Shown here piece after piece: positions 33,380 to 44,655 of a DNA stretch of 64,000 nt. The position numbers were made by a program, and so were the translations under genes. The stretch spans positions 51,373,462 to 51,437,461 of the forward strand of contig OY997658.1 of the NCBI GenBank assembly GCA_963921795.1, read 5' to 3'. Origin of the DNA: Nannobrachium achirus. Lineage: Eukaryota > Chordata > Actinopteri > Myctophiformes > Myctophidae. The notes beneath the pieces are model-generated. The model searched no databases, had not been told where the DNA came from, and was given only the letters and a program-made list of their open reading frames with translations. Positions within the stretch are counted from its first letter, which is position 1. Each line of letters begins with the position of its first letter.

Positions 33380-34735
33380 ACATGATTGGTAGATCTAATT
33401 CTAAAACCAGTCCCATCCCAATGATTTTTAGATCTAATTCCATCGGCAGTTCCAAACCATAATTTGTAGCTCTAAATCAATCACCTGTCACATCCACATG
33501 ATTTGTAGATCTAATTCTAAAACCAGTCCCATCCCCATGATTTTTAAATCTAATTCCATCGGCAGTTCCATACCATAATTTGTAGCTCTAAATCCATCAC
33601 CTGTCACATCCACATGATTTGTAGATCTAATTCTAAAACCAGTCACATCCACATGATTTGTAGATCTAATTCTAAAACCAGTCCCATCCCCATGATTTGT
33701 AGATCTATTTCAATCGGCAGTTCCATACCATAATTTGTAGCTCTAAATCCATCACCTGTCTCATCCACATGATTTGTAGATCTAATTCTAAAACCAGTCA
33801 CATCCACATGATTTGTAGATCTAATTCTAAAACCAGTCCCATACCCATGATTTGTAGATCTAATTCCATCGGCAGTTCCATACCATAATTTTTAGCTCTA
33901 AATCCATCACCTGTCACATCCACATGATTTGTAGATCTAATTCTAAAACCAGTCCCATCCCCATGATTTGTAGATCTAATTTGTAGATCTAATTCCATCG
34001 GCAGTTCCAAACCATAATTTGTAGCTCATCCACATGATTTGTAGATCTAATTCTAAAACCAGTCACATCCACATGATTTGTAGATCTAATTCTAAAACCA
34101 GTCCCATCCCCATGATTTGTAGATCTATTTCAATCGGCAGTTCCATACCATAATTTGTAGCTCTAAATCCATCACCTGTCTCATCCACATGATTTGTAGA
34201 TCTAATTCTAAAACCAGTCACATCCACATGATTTGTAGATCTAATTCTAAAACCAGTCCCATACCCATGATTTGTAGATCTAATTCCATCGGCAGTTCCA
34301 TACCATAATTTTTAGCTCTAAATCCATCACCTGTCACATCCACATGATTTGTAGATCTAATTCTAAAACCAGTCCCATCCCCATGATTTGTAGATCTAAT
34401 TTGTAGATCTAATTCCATCGGCAGTTCCAAACCATAATTTGTAGCTCATCCACATGATTTGTAGATATAATTCTAAAACCAGTCACATCCACATGATTTG
34501 TAGATCTAATTCTAAAACCAGTCCCATCCCCATGATTTGTAGATCTAATTCAATCGGCAGTTCCGTACCATAATTTGTAGCTCTAAATCCATCACTTGTC
34601 TCATCCACATGATTTGTAGATCTAATTCTAAAACCAGTCACATCCTCATGATTTGTAGATCTAATTCTATAACCAGTCCCATCCCCATGATTTGTAGATC
34701 TAATTCCGTCGGCAGTTCCATACCAATTTTCAATT
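33380..34735. repeat. Satellite of TGATTTGTAGATCTAATTC units with a 420-bp duplicated block
   Basis: Alternating short units (CATGATTTGTAGATCTAATT then CTAAAACCAGTCCCATCC or CCATCGGCAGTTCC) form longer composites. The block at about 33600-34010 recurs at 34020-34430 with an offset of exactly 420 bp and is essentially identical, showing recent duplication. ORFs over it are translations of the repeat. Confidence 0.9.
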
Positions 34736-35482
34736 TTCAAAAAACTTTTTTTTTTTCAAAAAACTTTTTTTTCAAAAAAAATTTTTTTTCCAAAAAATTT
34801 TTTTTTAAAATTTTTTTTTTCAAAAAATTTTTTTTTTCAAAAAATTTTTTTTTTCAAAAAATTTTTTTTTTCAAAAAATTTTTTTTTTCAAAAAATTTTT
34901 TTTTCAAAAAATTTTTTTTTTTTCAAAAAACTTTTTTTTTTCAAAAAACTTTTTTTTTTCAAAAAACTTTTTTTTTTCAAAAAACTTTTTTTTTTCAAAA
35001 AACTTTTTTTTTTCAAAAAACTTTTTTTTTTCAAAAAACTTTTTTTTTTCAAAAAACTTTTTTTTTTCAAAAAACTTTTTTTTTCAAAAAACTTTTTTTT
35101 TTCAAAAAACTTTTTTTTTTCAAAAAACTTTTTTTTTTCAAAAAGATTTTTTTTTTCAAAAAGATTTTTTTTTTCAAAAAGATTTTTTTTTTCAAAAAGA
35201 TTTTTTTTTTTCAAAAACTTTTTTTTCAAAAATTTTTTTTTTCAAAAAACATTTTTTTTTCTAAATTTTTTTTTCAAAAAGTTTTTTTTTCAAAAAACTT
35301 TTTTTTTCAGAAATCTTTTTTTTTTTCAAAAAACTTTTTTTTCAAAAAGTTTTTTTTTCAAAAAACTTTTTTTTTCAGAAATCTTTTTTTTTTTCAAAAA
35401 ACTTTTTTTTTTCAGAAATCTTTTTTTTTTTTCAAAAAACTTTTTTTTCAATAAAATTTTTTTTTTCAAAAAACTTTTTTTT
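34736..35482. repeat. A/T minisatellite (about 18-bp unit CAAAAAACTTTTTTTTTT)
   Basis: About 40 units alternating A5-6 and T8-10 with a single C or G between them. Each unit is nearly self-complementary. Variants (CAAAAAGATT, CAGAAATCTT) appear toward the right. The 281- and 113-codon Phe/Lys ORFs on the two strands are artefacts. Confidence 0.95.
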
Positions 35483-38400
35483 ACACCCTTGCGCTTAAAT
35501 GCATTTTCTACTATTACTTTATAACAGTTTCGAGCGAGCCCACGCAGTTTCTGCAGGAACTGCTTTTCTAGTTTATTTCTATACTATCAAGTTCTCCTCA
35601 ATACTTTGGCACCTTTCTACTCCTACATACTTAGTGAGAAAATGAAAATAAAAACATCAATGTGTTCAGTTTACTGTGGCGAAGTGTGCTATTACTTTTT
35701 ACAGCAATCGGCCAAATGGTGGCGCTGTAGGAAGCCTTCGAAAGTGCGATCTTTGAACAGGTATAGCTCATGCTGTGTTATACATACAGCCATGACACCT
35801 GTATACACTTAACCTCTAACTTTTGACCTCTGACCTTTAGGTCTCCCACAATTCGGAATTATATGAAAAACAGTAAAAATCTATCTCCTCCTGGGATTTT
35901 CGCGTCAAGTGCACAAAACTTTTTTCACATGAACTTTGGACCAATACGGTCAAACTAGTCTCGGTGGATTTCTTTTAAAGTGAAATATATTTTTTTAATA
36001 ATTCAATCAATATTGCGGTTTTATGCAAATTATTCTTCGGCCTCTAAATCATACATGCAAAGTTACACGTTCATGGCATTTGGCAAAGATGTGGAGGGTT
36101 AGTCAAAGTATCACTGAAACCAATTTTATTCCAATCGGCCAAAGGGGGGCGCTATACGAAGCGTTTGAAAATTCAAACTTCAAACGGGCATAAGTCATGA
36201 CTCGTTTCGTTTGAAGACATGCAACTTATTACACGCGTGCTTTGACTCAAGCGGAAGACATCTGTGTCGTTGTTAAGTAAGCTCCGCCCTTCGATTTTCC
36301 GCCATTTTGAGCAGTTTGTAAAACGCGTAAACCCGATTTTATTCTGGAATTTTCGCTCCACGTGCACAAAACTTTTTTTACGTGAACTTTGGACCGATAT
36401 CTAAAGATCTGTCAGATCGGATTTCTTTAAAATTGAAACATGCTTTTTAAAATAAATTCAATGAATATTGCAGTTTTATGCAAATTATTCTTCTGCCTCT
36501 AAATCATACATGCAAAGTAACATGTTCATGGCATTTGGCAAAGATGTAGAGTGTTAGTCCAAATATCACTAAAACCAATCTTACCCCAATTGGCCAAAGG
36601 GGGGCGCTATATCATTTTGAGCAGTTTGTGAAACGCTTAAACCCGTTAGGATTTTTTTTTTGCAATTTGCATGAAACATTCTACACACAATCTAAGGACC
36701 TTTATCTAATATGCCTATGAAGTGCACACACACACAAATAAATAAATAATGAATATAGCTGCAAGCAGCGATAAAGTGGCCAAAGCCAAAAACACCTCAA
36801 ATCATGAACACAGCCTGCAATGTGCGTGAAATCTTGCAAACACATTCCCAATAGGTCAAGGAACAGATACCACCCTTCTTACATTGGCCTGTTATAGCGC
36901 CACCAGCGGGTCAACTTTTGCACAACACATTTTTGGAACAAAATGGACCAATCTTTGACGTCAGTAACGTCAAAGAGAGCACTGCCTGCGATCTTCACAT
37001 TTTGTACTTTTATAGCCATTGTTTTCTGGCTTGAAGCGAGCCCACAATTGTTTCGAAGGAACAATATTTTTCTAGTTTATCTACCAGTCTATACTAGTCA
37101 GTCATATCAAGTTCTCCTCAATACTTTGGCACCTTTCTACTCCTACATACTTAGTCAGAAAATGAAAATAAAAACATCAATGTCTTCAGCTTACTGTGGC
37201 GACGTGTGCTATTATTTTTTACAGCAATCGGCCAAATGGTGGCGCTGTAGGAAGCCTTCGAAAGTGCGAACTTTGAACAGGTATAGCTCATGCTGTGTTT
37301 GAGGTGCAGCCATGAAACCTGTATACACGTATGCGTATCCTCATGCCGAACAACTTTTACCCTCTGACTTTTGACCTCTGACCTTTAGATCTCCCACAAT
37401 TTGGAATTATATGAAAAACAGTAAAAATCTATCTTCTCCTGGAATTTTTGCGTTAAGCGTACGAAACTTTTTTCACATGAAATTTGAACCTATATCTACA
37501 CAGGCTATGTGGTGAGAAGTTTGTACGTTAAATAATGTTTTTTTAATAATTCAATGTATATTGCGGTTTTATGCAAATTATTCTTCGGCCTCTAAATCAT
37601 GCATGCAAAGTTACACGTTCATGGCATTTGGCAAAGATGTAGAGGGTTAGTCAAAGTATCACTGTAACCAATGTTATTCCAATCGGCCAAAGGGGGGTGC
37701 TATACGAAGCGTTTGAAAATTCAAACTTCAAACGGGCATAAGTCATGACTCGTTTCGTTTGAAGTCATGCAACTTGCTTACACACGTGCTTTGACTCGAG
37801 CGGAAGACATCTGTGTCTTTGTTAAGTAACCTCCGCCCTTAGATTTTCCGCCATTTTGAGCAGTTTGTAAAACACTTAAACCCACTTTTATTCTGGAATT
37901 TTCGTGTCACGTGCACAAAACCTTTTTTACGTGAACTTTGGACCAATATCTAAAGATCTGTCAGATCGGATTTTTTTAAATTGAAACATGCTTTTTTAAA
38001 CAAATTCAATGAATATTGCAGTTTTATGCAAATTATTCTTCTGCCTCTAAATCATACATGCAAAGTAACATATTCATGGCATTTGGCAAAGATGTAGAGT
38101 GTTATTCCAAATATCACTAAAACCAATCTTACCCCAATTGGCCAAAGGGGGGCGCTATATCATTTTGAGCAGTTTGTGAAACGTTTAAACCTGTTTTTAT
38201 TCTAGGATTTTTCTTTTTGCAATTTGCATGAAACATTCTACACACAATCTAAGGACCTTTATCTAACATGCCTATGAAGTGCACACACAAATAATAATAA
38301 TAATGATAAATATAGCTGCAAGCAGCGATAAAGTGTCCAAAGCCAAAAACACCTCAAATCATGAACACAGCCTGCGATGTGCGTGAAATCTTGCAAGCAC

Positions 38401-38632
38401 ATTCCCAATAGGTCAAGGAACAGATACCACCCTTTTCACATTGGCCTGTTATAGCGCCACCAGCGGGTCAACTTTTGCACAACACATTTTTGGAACAAAA
38501 TGGACCAATCTTTGACGTCAGTAACATCAAAGAGAGCACCGCCTGCGATCTTGACATTTTGTACTTTTATAGCCATTGTTTTCCGGCTTGAAGCGAGCCC
38601 ACAATTGTTTCGAAGGAACAATATTTTTCTAG

Positions 38633-39752
38633 TTAGTTTAATAGTAACCGGACAGAGGCAAATAAAACCACAAGGAAATTATACCTCAATACTATAACAA
38701 AAAAGAAAAAAGAAAGAGACAAATCACTTAAGCATGTCTCATAAACATATAAACATGAAAGTAACAGTTAGTGCCATAAATAAAAATATAACAGGCATCT
38801 GAAGCATGTCGTGCACTACGCATCAGTCCCGCTCATCAAACTTACAGTTTTATGGATTTACTTTATGTAACTGCACGGCTCTGCTATACACGCACACACA
38901 CACACACTTTCACTCACACACACACACACACGCACACGCACACACGCTACGTTACCTCGTTGAAGTCTCGTCGTGAGTTAGAAGGGTTTAAATAGAATCG
39001 TGGTCTTCAGTTAATTAAAAGAGAGACCATCAAACTGTCAGATGAGCACCGGCAGTGTGTTAAGGAACGGAGTCTGAAGTCGTGGTGATTATTAATCTTC
39101 TGAGTCAGTGATCAGTTTTCCGACGGAGGCCTTGACAAGATGGAGGTCCATAATCCAGTAATTAAAGTCACAGATCAAATCTGTTTGATCTGAGGATTTG
39201 AATCGGGCTCCGATCCATATTCCAAAAAGCCAATCGTCCGATCCTAGTTAATTGTTCGTTTCGTTATCCAGGGAGATGTAAGAGGATGAAGGAAAAAAAG
39301 AAAGACAAAAAAAATGAAGAAAATATTAACAAGAACTAACTAAAAGTAATTGTAGGAAAAAGGGGGGAAAAATACTTTGATCAAACTATAACACTAATTT
39401 AAACAAACATTACAAAACAAAATAATAATTCTAAATAAACGAATAATTAACTTAGACAACCAAAAAAAGAGAAAAATAACTTAAACTAAATGGAGTAGTT
39501 TTAGATGTAAAAAAAAAGAAGAAGAAAAGGGAGGAAATACTTAAATTAAACTAACACTAATTTAAACAAACAGAACAGAACAAAAATAATATTACATTCT
39601 AAATAAACAAAACCTTAACTTAAACGACCAAAACAGGACAAAAGAAAATAATTAAATTCTAACTAAACAGCACATTATAGCCTAACTATTGGGCCTATTC
39701 CTAATAGTTCAGACAACCAAAACGAGGATCCCTAAGGGCCTCAGTTACTGTA
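38633..39752. other. Unassigned A/T-rich segment, probably L1 inter-ORF spacer
   Basis: Lies between the outer Helentron-like end and the L1-like ORF1. Contains a (CA)n run at about 38886-38945 and a long A/T-rich stretch 39280-39700. I looked for the missing N-terminal endonuclease motifs on the minus strand and did not find them. Confidence 0.4.
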
Positions 39753-40616
39753 TTAGACTAGAGTCATTTCTTTAGCACATGTTCTGTAGAACTTCTCAGC
39801 ATCTTCTGCAGTATGGAATTTGTTTTCCACACCTTCCAATGAAACGGATAAGACTGCAGGATGGCGGAGGGTGAATTTAACGCCTTTCTCAAAAAGCTTG
39901 GACTTTATTGCAGAGAAGCTAGCACGCTTCTTAGCATCCTCCTTGCTAAGGTACCTATCTGGGAAAATAAATATGTTCTTCCCCTGATAAGTCAGTTGGC
40001 CCCGCTTCTTTGCTATGCCAAGCACCTGCTCCCTCTGTTTGTAGCGTAGAAAGCGAACAATAATGGGGCGAGGTCGCTCACCAGAAGCCGGTTTTGCTTT
40101 CGGCATGCGGTATGCGGCCTCCAGTTCCAATGGTGCAGATATTGCGAGTGAATCATCTTGTAGTATCTCGGCAAGAAGCGTGGACATGAATTCTGTCGGC
40201 GAGCGTCCCTCGCCGCAGTTCTCGTCCAAACCAATCACTCTGACGTTGTAGCGATGATAGGCCATTTGTTGGCTTTCTGCCTTGTTTTTCAGGTAGTCGT
40301 TTTCCACTTGGAGGAGTTTCATCTGTGCTTCAATGTTGTCTAGCCGGCCGCTGTGATCAGTTAGGGTCGTTTCAGTTGCAGCCAGGCGCGTACCAATATC
40401 ATCCACTTTGGTTCGAACAGCGTTTAAAGTTTTTTGGATTGGAGCAAGTGATGATTTTATTTCGGCTGAGATTGCTGCTCTGTTCTTCTCAAATTCAGAT
40501 ACCAGGTCCGCTATGGTCACTGCGTTTGCTGCAGAGGCCGCGGCAGCTTGTCTGGTAGTGGTGGGTGTAGTCATGGCGTTTTTTTGAGCGTCTGGCTTGT
40601 TCTGTCCTCCAGGCAT
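39753..40616 (-). CDS. L1-like ORF1 protein (coiled coil, RRM, C-terminal domain)
   Basis: A 287-residue open frame starting MPGGQNKPD and ending KEMTLV. An Ala/Thr-rich N-terminus is followed by a long coiled coil (about residues 40-120: LVSEFEKNRAAISAEI, then LDNIEAQMKLLQVENDYLK). Next come an RRM-like stretch (YNVRVIGLDENCGEG ... ELEAAYRM) and a basic C-terminal domain (RPIIVRFLRYKQREQVLG). This is the trimeric RNA-binding ORF1p layout of L1 elements. The frame is intact, although ORF2 of the same element is broken. It lies about 170 bp from the inferred 5' end. Confidence 0.88.
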   Translation of the reverse strand: MPGGQNKPDAQKNAMTTPTTTRQAAAASAANAVTIADLVSEFEKNRAAISAEIKSSLAPIQKTLNAVRTKVDDIGTRLAATETTLTDHSGRLDNIEAQMKLLQVENDYLKNKAESQQMAYHRYNVRVIGLDENCGEGRSPTEFMSTLLAEILQDDSLAISAPLELEAAYRMPKAKPASGERPRPIIVRFLRYKQREQVLGIAKKRGQLTYQGKNIFIFPDRYLSKEDAKKRASFSAIKSKLFEKGVKFTLRHPAVLSVSLEGVENKFHTAEDAEKFYRTCAKEMTLV

Positions 40617-40800
40617 ATAAGCAAAGTTTAGATTAGACGATACTTTGCTACAGCAGTGTTGCTGGAGATAAAATGTGTTTGCTGATGGTGTGGATAGTTA
40701 AAACATATATAAAAAGTAAAATGCTCAGGAGCTGCTCTCATGTGCGTCTGCCTCACTCAGCAGTCATACCGGAAGTCCTGTAGTGTAGTGAATTGTAATG

Positions 40801-41097
40801 TTGATGAATTAATGGGGTTGAATTAATGCTGATGAAATGTGTTTAGGCTCGTTATGAATTAGACTAGACTGTGATATGATTATGAATTCATGCTTTTAGA
40901 ATATAGGACTATCTGCTGGCAGCTCTAGTACTGGGTGGGAGGGGCGATGAAATGATTTGGGTCAAGTAATGAAATGTGTATTGCTCTAGTTAACTAGTTT
41001 TATTATTGTGTCTGTGCTATACTCTGCCTTAGTTTAATAAAGAAGTATTTCGATAATTGTGACACTTGAAGTCTGCCTCCATCATTATATGCTCACA
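40801..41097. mobile_element. Solo-LTR-like unit, right part
   Basis: Continuation of 22066-22701 after the L1 insertion. Contains AATAAAG near 41036 and ends CTCACA before the duplicated GTAG (41098-41101). Confidence 0.45.
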
Positions 41098-41101
41098 GTA
41101 G

Positions 41102-41400
41102 AAATATTCTGTGGGCGGGCTCTTTACATTTCTCCTACCTGAGACAAGGTTTATTACAATACTTTAATACACTTATGCGTCTCCACATGACAAACTACTT
41201 TCACGGTCTTACTTTTGACCTCTGACCTTTATATCTCCCACAATTTTGATTTATATGGAAAAACAGTTGACCAAAGGGAAGCGCTATAGCAATCATTTGA
41301 AAATGCTGACTTTGAAAAGGCATATGTTATGCCTGTTTGGCCTAAACCATGAAACTTGCTTTTCATGTTAACAAACAAGGCTTATCTGTAACAAAAAAAT
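41102..41400 (+). repeat. Helentron-related relic, right part
   Basis: Continues 21740-22065: CTTATGCGTCTCCACATG, TTTTGACCTCTGACCTTTA, and GACCAAAGGGAAGCGCTATA follow the order of the copy at 10116-12154. No intact 3' end was found. Confidence 0.55.
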
Positions 41401-41624
41401 AGTTAATGCAAAAAAGTAATAACCAGTTACTAGGGCTGTCAAATTGAAATAAATGTTTCGACTACAAGAAAAATGTATTACAGTCGAATACTTAAATTGC
41501 TATTCGGAAGTAAAAAAAAGAAAAAGGTCACTCTTGAGACTGTGAGAAAGCCGACACCGCTCTTCCGTTTCTCCCACCACACTGGTTCAGTGCGATGAAA
41601 AGGCTGGCAAAACAAACTCGCTAA

Positions 41625-42379
41625 AGCTGGCCGTACATTACACGATAATCGGGCCCGACTGAATCGGGTAGAATTAAACACTACAGGATAATTTTTTCAG
41701 ATTATCTGACCAGATAATCTAAACGGGCTCACACTAGCCGTTTGAACAGTCGGGCGCTCCGCACGATACAGGATTCTATCTCGATTGAGTCGGGCTCGAA
41801 CACAGCAATAATAAATAATATAATTGATACAAAATGCCACGGGGGCTGTTCTGAGCGCTGTGCTTTGCAACACGCACGCACACACACACATACAAACACA
41901 TTACGTTATCCACTCACTCAACACACAACACCGCCTCACGCAACAACAAAAAAAAGCTTCAATATTGAAGTTGTGTCCTATTTTGATGATCCACCGTTGA
42001 GTTTTAATTTAAATCCCAATCATTCATGATACAACCTAATGGACGTATCGAGTGAGTGAGACGGAGAGGGAGCGGTGGAGAGAGAAAAAGAGAGAGATCT
42101 GTCACATACTATGCTCAGATTTGCGCAGCGGCTGTATTTTCCTCGGTCCCCCGCAGTTGTTCCAGGCCAGTAGTGATCCAGGAAAATATCAAACATTTTT
42201 GAAAAGAGTCGGGCTGGCCCCGATCGTCCTCCGAGCCACTCGGCTGGGCTCCGAGTGGATCTGTGAGACCTCACGCTAGACGACATTCATGCCCGATAGA
42301 CGTCCGTTTCAGTCGGAGGCAGCCAGACTGTCGGGAGGGTAATTAAATGCCCCGATTATCGGGTAGTGTACGGCCGCCT
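41625..42379. mobile_element. PIF/Harbinger-like MITE with TAA target duplication
   Basis: A 755-bp element with about 30-bp inverted ends. The left is AGCTGGCCGTACATTACACG..., and the right, read inward, is AGGCGGCCGTACACTACCCG..., both continuing into ATAATCGGG. TAA flanks it at 41622-41624 and 42380-42382. A 3-bp TAA duplication suits PIF/Harbinger, but the superfamily is inferred from that alone. No ORF of interest. Confidence 0.65.
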
Positions 42380-42382
42380 TAA

Positions 42383-43949
42383 GTCCTCCCCCCAAAGTTT
42401 CCCCCACTTCACTTGATAGTTAATTTAAGAAACGTAATCATTGACAACAGCGTGTAGTAAGATTGTTGTCCGTGTCCATTGGTAATGTTATGTAGAAGAA
42501 TCCTCTCTGCTTCTTTCTGTCGCTACTCGCAGTGTCAGTGTGCACTGCAGTGCGCGTCTGTGACTCTGTGTGGAATGTGGATTGGAATTCTCTCTTTCTC
42601 ACACAGCTCAGCACATGCTGTAGCTCCGCCCCAGCCGATCTCTAAACCCATAATGCGTTGCTGAGGCAATCTGGTGAGGCTTGTAGATCAGTGTAATTGT
42701 TCCATGCCACATTAAGCTACAACATTATATACGCGAGGTAATAAGTTGTGACCTAATATTTCTCTCCTCTTATCAAAAAGCTAACCGTTGTACTTTACAA
42801 TACAAACCCCAAAATCAATCCTCCAGTTCTAGGCAACACAGAGGGGAACTTTTTTTTATTTCCACACAACTCCTCTAAGGTATATTAATGACATAGTTCA
42901 ATATTGAAAATGGGTGGTCTTCCCCTTTAAGATATGATCTTCTGCCGTGGACTCATGCTTTAGGTATTTTCAAATTAGGAATGTAAGGGAGCATCTGCCT
43001 GAAAATGTAACCCCTGATAAACTGGATGGGTGTTTAGGGCTGTGCGCAGGTTAATCGAGTTTGTGTGTTATTTTTGCGTGTTTTTTTTTTCTTTGAAATG
43101 CTTCATTGTCCTTGCATCATGTCCATCATTTTATGCTTAAAACCATTAAAAATATTTGAAACCATTGTAATAAGTAATAATATTAAAATATTCATTTAAA
43201 ATTATTATTATAAATATATTATTATCATGATGATGTATTATATTATAATAACAGTAATAAGTACAAACACATCTAGGCCTACACATTCTCTCATGCCCCA
43301 TGACTGGTTATTTTCCATAAAAACATTGACAGCCATGTCCTTTGACCATGTACAGGAGTACATATTCACATTATAAAAAGAGAGCTTGAGAAGCAAACAC
43401 CTACCAGAGGAGGGAGTCAGTAGAATCATGATTGTCTCTTGGTCAGCTCAAAGCCACTGAAATAGTACAAAAGAAAAAGGAACACTTAGTCTTTTTTTAA
43501 ATATATTGTTATAACCCAAGCCCTGTTGTCAAGCATCATTCAGTTAGTCTCGCGTGGCCAGACTGTTGACTCCGCGATTTGGAAATGCTCCCGTCATACA
43601 GTCTGGTGCATCGAATGAAGAACGATGAGTACCGGTTAAAGCGGAAGTGAAGCCTCCTCGTCACTTCCGTTTCCGTCTCACATTGCACACATTTATCATT
43701 ATATAAATAAAAATCATATAAGCATGTTTAGCTTGCTGCTTAGCACAAATGACATTTTAAAATATATTTTCTTGAACGGTAATGCCTGTTTCCATTACTC
43801 ACCGTTAGGGAGCTGCTGTTCCAGACTCTATATAGCACCTGTTGGGCTGTGTGGCTATTGGAGGTCTACCATATACCATCTACAGTACAGTGACTATGGG
43901 TGGGAGGAGTTTTTGCTATAGACCTATCTGTGACTGTCATGCAATGAAG
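42383..43949. other. Unassigned intergenic region
   Basis: No supportable gene or element boundaries. A/T-rich with short repeats; minus-strand ORF 43238-43429 and plus-strand ORF 43724-43921 show no family features. Confidence 0.4.
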
Positions 43950-43966
43950 ACTGAACTTGTACTAAT

Positions 43967-44454
43967 ATGGCTATAGATCTAATCAAAATGACAGATACTG
44001 AAGAAATACTTCTTCCATTTAGAGAGGTTGAGGGGGATGACTTTGAAGAAATAATTAATCAAACTGTTCAAGGAGGGCAAGTAGAAAATCTATATAGAAA
44101 GTATGAACACCTCACCTATAAAAACTTTGATCCCATTGAACACAAAGCATATGAGTTTGATAATGACATAGATCCTGAAAACAATTTTTATAACAACCTA
44201 AAAATAAATTGCGAGTATTACACTAATGACCAGTTTAAAGGGTTAAAAATGGATGAAAGCTTTTCATTAATACACTTCAATAGCAGAAGTTTAAATAAAA
44301 ATATAACGAAAATAAGGGATTATTTGTGTCAGTTTAAAAAGTTCAGTGTGATAGCGTTATCCGAAACCTGGCTTGACGATGAAAAAACACACATGGTTCA
44401 ATTGGAAGGCTATGAACTATTTACATCTCATAGGACAAATAAAACAAGAGGAGG
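43967..44454 (+). pseudogene. L2-group LINE: N-terminus and start of endonuclease
   Basis: An acidic N-terminal part is followed by the first endonuclease motifs FSLIHFNSRSLNKN (Asn) and VIALSETWLDD (catalytic Glu). The frame runs into an inserted (GGTAT)n repeat at about 44455. Confidence 0.85.
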
Positions 44455-44655
44455 TATGGTATGGTATGGTATGGTATGGTATGGTATGGGTTTATTGCTT
44501 AGTCCCCGAAGGGAAACATGTTTTGCCACCAGAGCGAATACAATACACAAAATCAATGACAACATATAACAAACATACAAATACACAACAAGTAACAATA
44601 ACAGACTATACAAATGACATGACACCCTCCCAAAAAAAAAGCTATATATAGTCTA
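44455..44655. repeat. (GGTAT)n and short interspersed repeat inside the LINE
   Basis: About seven GGTAT units, then GTTTATTGCTTAGTCCCCGA and an A-rich tail, interrupting the endonuclease frame. It looks like a small retroposed repeat, but borders are vague because of an adjacent CTATATATA duplication. Confidence 0.55.

Larger units (their letters stand above)
31939..35571 (+). mobile_element. Helentron-like element, inner copy, with satellite cargo
   Basis: The third 5' end (TTGTGGGCTCGCTGAAGGCGAG) belongs to a different subfamily, as shown by its own 3' end: GCGAGCCCAC, the 20-bp palindrome GCAGTTTCTGCAGGAACTGC (35544-35563), then CTTTTCTAG at 35563-35571 and T. The 3.6-kb interior holds (CA)n, a dimeric satellite and an A/T minisatellite, described separately, but no Rep-helicase gene. 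Confidence 0.6.
31893..37075 (+). mobile_element. Helentron-like element, middle copy
   Basis: The second 5' end begins 50 bp inside the outer copy at an A|T site in its first 55 bp. It has the same 5' hairpin. The 3' palindrome and CTAG lie at 37072-37075, followed by T. The body visible to the right of the inner copy is 35572-37075. Confidence 0.6.
31843..38632 (+). mobile_element. Helentron-like element, outer copy (contains two more)
   Basis: The 5' end TTGTGGGCTCGCC with hairpin is at 31843 after an A. The 3' end comprises GCGAGCCCACAAT, a palindrome, and CTAG at 38629-38632, followed by T. Only the first 50 bp precede the next nested copy; its main body is 37076-38632. The body repeats the 10116-12154 family (GGCCAAATGGTGGCGCTGTA; CCGCCATTTTGAGCAG). 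Pairing of the ends follows from nesting. Confidence 0.6.
22702..40787 (-). mobile_element. L1-like LINE, full span with nested insertions (13-bp TSD)
   Basis: GTGAATTGTAATG occurs at 22689-22701 and 40788-40800. Between them, on the minus strand, are a 5' leader of about 170 bp (40787-40617), ORF1 (40616-39753), an A/T-rich spacer, a 12-13 kb stretch of other elements, then ORF2 (26482-23187) and an A-rich 3' end abutting the left TSD. Gene order and orientation are exactly those of one L1. The N-terminal half of the endonuclease was not found, so some sequence is lost at the inner junction. Confidence 0.6.

Noticed and set aside
33798..34740. Repeated 70-85 codon ORFs (MELPMELDLQI type)
   Set aside because: Satellite translations; identical copies recur at 420-bp spacing.
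34609..35454. 281-codon Phe/Lys-rich ORF
   Set aside because: It is a translation of the A/T minisatellite; the minus strand gives an equally long Lys/Phe ORF. No codon structure.
22110..41070. CAAGTGTCAC/GTGACACTTG inverted pair as ends of a DNA transposon
   Set aside because: The flanks show no matching duplication, whereas GTAG duplication with TG...CA ends at 22066/41097 gives a better model.
44428..44651. ORFs with repeated Trp-Tyr-Gly-Met residues
   Set aside because: Translation of (GGTAT)n inserted in the LINE.
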